Positions 6,194 through 10,144 of a stretch of DNA of 10,144 nt are shown here, piece by piece; the stretch's first letter is position 1; every line of letters starts with the position of its first letter. Below the pieces are notes generated by a model. The model did no database searches, was not told the DNA's origin, and saw nothing but the letters and a program-made list of their open reading frames with translations. The stretch is from the NCBI RefSeq assembly GCF_900765565.1, contig NZ_CAAFRZ010000203.1, positions 1-10,144 of the forward strand. Direction: 5' to 3'. Made by a program: the position numbers and the translations under genes. This DNA is from an uncultured Dialister sp. GTDB taxonomy: Bacteria; Bacillota; Negativicutes; Veillonellales; Dialisteraceae.

Positions 6194-7843
6194 ATGCATA
6201 TAACCTGTGAAGGAAGAAGCTTTGATTTGTTTGACGGCGCTTCTCCCCAGAATTTGTGGAATATCGTCCGGGGCAGCCGGGACAGGGAAGAGGCGGTACT
6301 GGCCGATTGCGGCGGTGAAATTCTTGATTTCCAGACACCCTTCACCAAAGACCGTGACGTTAAATGGATTCCCCTCTCCTCGAAGCAGGCATACCAGGCC
6401 TATCGGAGAACCGCCATTATGCTCCTTGTCTGTGCAGTCAAAGAAGTATACGGGGAAAAGGCGGATATTAAAGTCAAACATTCTTTGGGAAAATCGATTT
6501 ACTGCGAATTCAAGGATGGTCATACCCCCCTTTCCAAAGAACTGGCATCCCTGGAAAAACGGATGGCATCCATTGTTTCGGAACACCGGAAAATCACGAA
6601 GCTCATGGTGGGGAGAAACCGGGCCATTGCCTTTCTCCGCATGAAAGGGCGCATGGAGGATGCGGAGCTCCTTTCCCAGCTTGACGTTTCCGAGCTCAAT
6701 GTAGACCAGTGCGGCAGCCTCATCGATTACTATTTCGGCCCCATGCTTCCGGATATGGGATTTATCCGGGCCTTTGCCCTCCATTCCTATGCCCCCGGAT
6801 TCCTACTGCAGATTCCCGGCCCCGGGGAGACAGAACTCACGCCCCAGGAAGATGATCCTCTTTATGCCCGGGTATTTTTGGAAACTCAGGACTGGAGCGA
6901 ACTCATCGGCTGCCATAACCTGGAGGAACTGAACCGGTCCATCGATGATGGAAGGATCTATGACATCGTAGCTACGGCAGAAGCGCTGCAGGAAAAGAAG
7001 ATGGCCCAGCTGGCAGACACCATCTGCGGCCAGAAACCGCCGATCCGCCTCGTATGCATGGCAGGGCCATCGTCTTCCGGAAAAACCACATTTATGAAGC
7101 GCCTCATTGTCCATCTTTGGGTGAATGGAGTGCGGCCGGTGATGCTGTCCCTGGACGATTATTTCCGGAACCGGGACGAAATGGGGAATGAAAACTGGGA
7201 GAACCTGGAGGCCCTGGACCTTACACTCTTTGAAAATACCGTGTCCGCCCTCCTGGAGGGGAGAAAAGTGCACCTGCCCCATTTCAATTTCATCACTGGC
7301 AAGAAGGAATGGGAAGAGAAAGAAGTACAGCTGGGGAAGGGGCAGCCCATCCTGGTGGAAGGACTCCATGCCCTGAACCCGAAGCTTACCTACTTCGTGC
7401 CGGGATACCAGTGCCTTCGGGTGTATCTGTCCGCCCTGACCCAGCTCACCATCAATGACCATAACCGGATTTCCACCTCCGACAGCCGGCTCCTCCGGCG
7501 GCTGGTCCGGGATTTCCAGTTCCGGGGAAACGGACCGGAACACACCCTCCTCACCTGGGACAACGTGCGGAAAGGGGAAGAACGGAATATTTTCCAGTAC
7601 CAGAACCGGGCCAATGTGGTCTTCAATACGGCCCTTCTCTATGAAATCCCGGTACTGAAAAAACTGGCCCGTCCCCTTCTGGAGAGCATATCGCCTGACA
7701 GTCCCGCCTACGGAGAAGCACTGCGGATGCTCCGGTTTCTCCGGCCATTCAGGGAACTGGACGCCTCCATCGTCCCCGGAGAATCCCTGCTGCGGGAATT
7801 CGTGGGATATAAGGGGATAGGGAAGTCCTTTTTGAATAGATAA
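6194..7843 (+). CDS. Nucleoside (uridine) kinase family protein with ThrRS-like N-terminal region
   Basis: The 549-residue protein is likely a cytoplasmic kinase that phosphorylates a nucleoside such as uridine or cytidine using ATP or GTP (pyrimidine salvage). The C-terminal half is a PRK/uridine kinase domain: Walker A GPSSSGKT (291-298), SLDDYF (319-324) at the substrate-binding aspartates, a NWENLEALDL segment, LVEGLHALNP, and a conserved RISTSDSRLLRRLVRD stretch. The N-terminal roughly 280 residues resemble the TGS and second-additional-domain region of threonyl-tRNA synthetase, an arrangement known for uridine kinase-like proteins of Thermotoga and clostridia. They contain KHSLGKSIYCEF and GSLIDYYFGPMLPDMGF. 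Ordinary Udk is only about 210 residues. The true substrate is uncertain. AGGAGG (6181-6186) lies 7 bases before the ATG. Confidence 0.82.
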   Translation: MHITCEGRSFDLFDGASPQNLWNIVRGSRDREEAVLADCGGEILDFQTPFTKDRDVKWIPLSSKQAYQAYRRTAIMLLVCAVKEVYGEKADIKVKHSLGKSIYCEFKDGHTPLSKELASLEKRMASIVSEHRKITKLMVGRNRAIAFLRMKGRMEDAELLSQLDVSELNVDQCGSLIDYYFGPMLPDMGFIRAFALHSYAPGFLLQIPGPGETELTPQEDDPLYARVFLETQDWSELIGCHNLEELNRSIDDGRIYDIVATAEALQEKKMAQLADTICGQKPPIRLVCMAGPSSSGKTTFMKRLIVHLWVNGVRPVMLSLDDYFRNRDEMGNENWENLEALDLTLFENTVSALLEGRKVHLPHFNFITGKKEWEEKEVQLGKGQPILVEGLHALNPKLTYFVPGYQCLRVYLSALTQLTINDHNRISTSDSRLLRRLVRDFQFRGNGPEHTLLTWDNVRKGEERNIFQYQNRANVVFNTALLYEIPVLKKLARPLLESISPDSPAYGEALRMLRFLRPFRELDASIVPGESLLREFVGYKGIGKSFLNR

Positions 7844-7850
7844 TGAAAGG

Positions 7851-7935
7851 CGGCGCAAGGGGAATGGGCTCCGCCCAAAGTGACGCAAGGGTAACGCCCT
7901 TCGGGAGAAGGGGAGGTGTGCCGCAAAGCGGCTTG
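7851..7935. repeat. Small-hairpin repeat cluster after the nucleoside kinase
   Basis: Three hairpins lie in about 70 bases: GGGC/GCCC with TCC loop (7866-7876), AAGGG/CCCTT with TAACG loop (7887-7901), and GCCGC/GCGGC with AAA loop (7920-7932) preceded by GGAG (7912-7915). None has a T run, so I see no clear terminator for the kinase. The minus strand resembles CCGCTTTGCGGCAC-CTCCCC repeats I recall from gut Firmicutes. Confidence 0.55.
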
Positions 7936-7962
7936 TCAATGGTAAGCGAATTACTGCCCGCC

Positions 7963-8240
7963 TTCTCTGTGTATGGGGATACCAAGGTAGTGGGGGAGTC
8001 CTGCCCATGGTCAGAGGCAAAAGGCCGCAGCCTGTTCCACCAACGGCCCTCCGGCGCGAAGCACCTGCCACCCCACGGAGAAAGGGATCACTGCATTCTC
8101 AGTCGTCTGACGGCTCCTTACAGCACGGCTATCAGCGACTCACAACAATTTGAGCGTCGCTTCGCTCCTCCAAATTGTGTTCGCTGCTGTGACTGCAGTT
8201 CGCCCACCACCTTTAGCCCCATACATACGTATAGGGAGAA
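7963..8240 (+). repeat. Large hyphenated palindromic element, copy 3, with nested repeats
   Basis: Outer arms TTCTCTGTGTATGGGG and CCAAGGTAGTGGG (7963-7994) pair imperfectly with CCCACCACCTTTAGCCCCAT and ACGTATAGGGAGAA (8203-8240). CCTTTAGCCCCAT is shared with copy 1. Inside are a degenerate piece of the 80-bp repeat (about 8067-8125) and a hairpin CACAACAATTTG/CCAAATTGTG around GCGTCGCTTCGC (8141-8180). It seems to be a mosaic of families inserted into one another. An open frame through it (7843-8310) does not look like a gene. Confidence 0.65.
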
Positions 8241-8271
8241 ACCCGGACCACATACTCCGGCCGCAGCCCAT

Positions 8272-8300
8272 TTGCATCTCCTTGACCTATCGTATATAAT
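8272..8300 (+). promoter_or_regulatory. Promoter of the flavoprotein-nth operon
   Basis: TTGCAT (8272-8277), a 17-bp spacer and TATAAT (8295-8300). A closer TTGACC (8282-8287) is only 7 bp from that -10 and could instead serve a weaker TATATG-type box at about 8304. A perfect 10-bp palindrome ATATCGATAT (8319-8328) lies in the leader, just before the ribosome binding site AAAGGAGG. Confidence 0.55.
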
Positions 8301-8346
8301 GAATATATGAAACGATGAATATCGATATGCTAAAGGAGGAATCCCC

Positions 8347-9267
8347 ATGGATTTGACAGATGTACTGATTATTGGTGCCGGACCGGCGGGGCTGAATGCG
8401 GCTCTCTATGCGGCAAGAAAAGAACTGACCGTGAAAGTGGTGACCACCGATATCGGCGGCCAGATGCTTCTCACCGGAAAGATTGAAAATTACCTCGGTT
8501 TTTCTTCCATTTCCGGCTTTGATCTTGCCGATAAGATGGAAGCCCAAGTGAAACAGTATCCCGTGGATTTCGTCTATGCCGGCGTGAAATCCCTGACAAA
8601 GGATGAAGATGGATATTTTACCGCCCATCTGGATGATGGAAAAGAACTTCGGGGAAAGACCTGCATTGTGACAGCCGGAAAACACAGCCGTACACTGGAT
8701 ATCCCGGGAGAAAAGGAATATACCGGCCGGGGCGTCAGCTACTGCGCCACCTGCGATGCCCTGTTTTACCGGAATAAAACGGTGGCCATCGTCGGCGGCG
8801 GGGACAGTGCCGTACAGGCGGCCATCGAACTGGCAAAGCTCTGCCCCAGGGTGTACCTGGTGGTGAGAAGCCGCATCCGGGCCCAGGAAATCCTGGTGAA
8901 ACGGATGAAGGCGGAAGACCACGTGGAAGTGCTCCTCGGCTACACACCGGAAGAAGTGAAGGGCGAAAAGAAAGTAACCGCCCTCACCGTAAGAAATAAG
9001 GCCGACGGAACCCTTCACGATATTTCCGTGGATGGCGTCTTCGTTGAGGCCGGCGGCATCCCGAACAACTCCTACCTGCCCAAAGAAGTGAAGACCAATT
9101 CCTTGGGAGAAATCATGACCGATAAGGAAGGAGAAACCACGGTGGATGGCCTCTTTGCAGCAGGCGATGTAACAGACACCAGAAACAAACAGATCATCAT
9201 AGCAGCGGGAGAGGGGGCAGCAGCGGCGCTGGCAGCACATGAATACCTGCTCCGCACGGAACCATGA
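8347..9267 (+). CDS. trxB: Thioredoxin reductase-like FAD-dependent disulfide reductase
   Basis: This 306-residue flavoprotein uses FAD and a redox-active disulfide to pass electrons to thioredoxin or a similar small thiol protein in the cytoplasm. It has the FAD-binding GAGPAG (10-15), the catalytic CATC (133-136) followed by D, the second dinucleotide motif GGGDSA (150-155), and the FAD end motif AAGDV (271-275). Length and domain order fit low-molecular-weight TrxR. The usual NADPH-binding HRR is replaced by V173-R174-S175. The C-terminal part (FVEAGGIPNNSYL, KQIIIAAGEGA at 281-291) resembles the C-terminal half of AhpF more than E. coli TrxB. NADH use or a non-standard partner is therefore possible; the gene symbol is the best family label only. 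AAAGGAGG (8332-8339) precedes the ATG. It overlaps nth by 4 bases. Confidence 0.88.
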   Translation: MDLTDVLIIGAGPAGLNAALYAARKELTVKVVTTDIGGQMLLTGKIENYLGFSSISGFDLADKMEAQVKQYPVDFVYAGVKSLTKDEDGYFTAHLDDGKELRGKTCIVTAGKHSRTLDIPGEKEYTGRGVSYCATCDALFYRNKTVAIVGGGDSAVQAAIELAKLCPRVYLVVRSRIRAQEILVKRMKAEDHVEVLLGYTPEEVKGEKKVTALTVRNKADGTLHDISVDGVFVEAGGIPNNSYLPKEVKTNSLGEIMTDKEGETTVDGLFAAGDVTDTRNKQIIIAAGEGAAAALAAHEYLLRTEP

Positions 9268-9920
9268 GAGTCACAAAGAAAGTAAAGGACGAACAGCTCC
9301 GCCGGCTGGCGGAGGTCTATAAAAATGACGGTCCCATGCTCCATTTTTCCAGTCCATTTACCCTGCTGGTGGCAGTGATCCTTTCTGCCCAGTGCACCGA
9401 TAAAAGGGTGAACGTGGTGACCCAGCGCCTCTTTCCCCGGCTCGATACACCGGCCAAAATGGCAGCCCTCACCCTGCCCCAGCTGGAAACGGAGATCCAT
9501 GACTGCGGCCTTTACCATTCCAAAGCGAAGCATATCCTGGCCATGAGCCACATGCTTCTGGAAAAGTACCATGGAGAAGTGCCGGAAGATTTCGATGAAC
9601 TGGTGAAGCTCCCCGGCGTAGGCAGAAAAACAGCGAACGTGGTGTGGAGCGTAGGATTCGGCCACCCCGCCATTGCCGTGGACACCCACGTATTCCGCGT
9701 CTCGAACCGGCTGAAACTGGCCGTAGGAAAGACACCTCTCGAAGTGGAAATGGGACTTCATAAGGCCATTCCGGAAAAAGACTGGTCCGCCGCCCACCAC
9801 TGGCTCATCTGGCATGGAAGAAGAGTATGCCACGCCAGGAAACCGGACTGCGAGACCTGCTTCCTCCAGAACGTCTGCCCCTCCTGCACGGTAAAAGTGA
9901 CACCCTGGAAAGGGGAATGA
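9264..9920 (+). CDS. nth: Endonuclease III (DNA glycosylase/AP lyase)
   Basis: This base excision repair enzyme removes oxidised pyrimidines and cuts the abasic site. The 218 residues match the family. Visible are LSAQCTDKRVN (40-50), the helix-hairpin-helix LPGVGRKTANVV (116-127) with catalytic K122, VDTHVFRVSNRL (139-150) with catalytic D140, and the 4Fe-4S loop C189-x6-C196-x2-C199-x5-C205. An extra C208 follows. The ATG overlaps the preceding stop codon in ATGA, so translational coupling with the flavoprotein is likely, and I see no strong ribosome binding site of its own. The stop codon lies inside the first unit of a GGAATGA array. No clear terminator follows before the repeats. Confidence 0.96.
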   Translation: MRVTKKVKDEQLRRLAEVYKNDGPMLHFSSPFTLLVAVILSAQCTDKRVNVVTQRLFPRLDTPAKMAALTLPQLETEIHDCGLYHSKAKHILAMSHMLLEKYHGEVPEDFDELVKLPGVGRKTANVVWSVGFGHPAIAVDTHVFRVSNRLKLAVGKTPLEVEMGLHKAIPEKDWSAAHHWLIWHGRRVCHARKPDCETCFLQNVCPSCTVKVTPWKGE

Positions 9921-9941
9921 GGAATGAGGAATTAGGAATGA
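9914..9941. repeat. GGAATGA heptamer array (4 units) overlapping the nth stop
   Basis: Units are GGAATGA, GGAATGA, GGAATTA and GGAATGA. The first unit supplies the last nth codon and its TGA stop. Confidence 0.8.
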
Positions 9942-9943
9942 TG

Positions 9944-10060
9944 GTGGCGGCGCAGGTGAGATCGAGGCCGAGGCTGAGATTGAGGCAGAAAGCGGCTTCG
10001 CCGCAGATGGGGTCCTAATGACTCTATCCCTAAAACGTGAAATTGACTCAACCCTAGGCC
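9944..10060 (+). repeat. GAGATCGAGG hexamer array with GCGGC hairpin, copy 2
   Basis: GGCGGCGCAG is followed by five hexamers GTGAGA, TCGAGG, CCGAGG, CTGAGA and TTGAGG (9956-9985), a GCGGC/GCCGC hairpin with TTC loop (9992-10004), GCAGATGG, and a diverged spacer with GACTC and ATTGACTC ending in CCTAGG. It matches the reverse complement of 3175-3290 in order and spacing. Confidence 0.75.
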
Positions 10061-10064
10061 CCTT

Positions 10065-10144
10065 CCTCGGGGAAGTAAGCGAACTGATTTTGTAGTGAGC
10101 GCAAGCGAGCGAAAAATCAGTGAGACACTTTCCCAGCGAAGTCG
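10065..10144 (+). repeat. 80-bp nested palindromic repeat, second exact copy of 1-80
   Basis: It is identical base for base to positions 1-80, and it runs to the last base of the window. This is either a dispersed repeat where the contig ends broke, or the overlap of a circular assembly. Confidence 0.9.

Noticed and set aside
7843..8310. 155-residue open frame starting on the kinase stop codon
   Set aside because: It runs through hairpins and the third palindromic element, has no ribosome binding site of note and no recognisable domain. Its composition follows the repeats.
1..10144. Plasmid or phage genome, suggested by identical ends
   Set aside because: There is no replication, partition, mobilisation, capsid or integrase gene, and the genes are core chromosomal.

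Overview
The window carries six ordinary chromosomal genes, all on the + strand, separated by unusually long intergenic regions packed with palindromic and short tandem repeats. Gene content, strong AGGAGG-type ribosome binding sites, TATAAT-type promoters and the subtype of several proteins suggest an anaerobic gut-type Firmicute. My best guess is Negativicutes (an Acidaminococcus, Dialister or Megasphaera-like organism), but this is an impression from sequence style and not a proven assignment. Base composition is roughly half G+C.

Layout: 1-300 is repeat DNA. A PLP-dependent diaminopimelate decarboxylase (lysA, 408-1688) has its own promoter and terminator. A palindromic element (about 1753-1900) precedes a gamma-class carbonic anhydrase family protein (2051-2608) with its own promoter and terminator. 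A 780-base gene-free stretch (2662-3440) is almost entirely repeat modules. Leucyl-tRNA synthetase (leuS, 3462-5930) has a strong promoter and a 15-bp terminator stem. A second palindromic element (6031-6146) lies in the leader of a uridine-kinase-like nucleoside kinase (6194-7843). A 500-base gene-free stretch (7844-8346) holds small hairpins and a third, larger palindromic element. A thioredoxin-reductase-like flavoprotein (8347-9267) overlaps endonuclease III (nth, 9264-9920) by 4 bases. Repeat DNA closes the window.

The genes do not form one pathway: lysine synthesis, CO2/bicarbonate chemistry or a related role, leucine tRNA charging, nucleoside salvage, thiol redox and base excision repair. 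Only the flavoprotein and nth look like an operon; the others appear to be single transcription units.

The unusual part is the intergenic DNA. Several repeat families (an 80-bp nested palindrome, hexamer arrays of about five units, heptamer arrays, GC-rich hairpins with exactly three-base loops, and 115-280 bp hyphenated palindromes) recur, sometimes inverted and in the same module order. The first and last 80 bases are identical. This could make the sequence look circular, but the housekeeping genes make it more likely that both ends fall in copies of a dispersed repeat.
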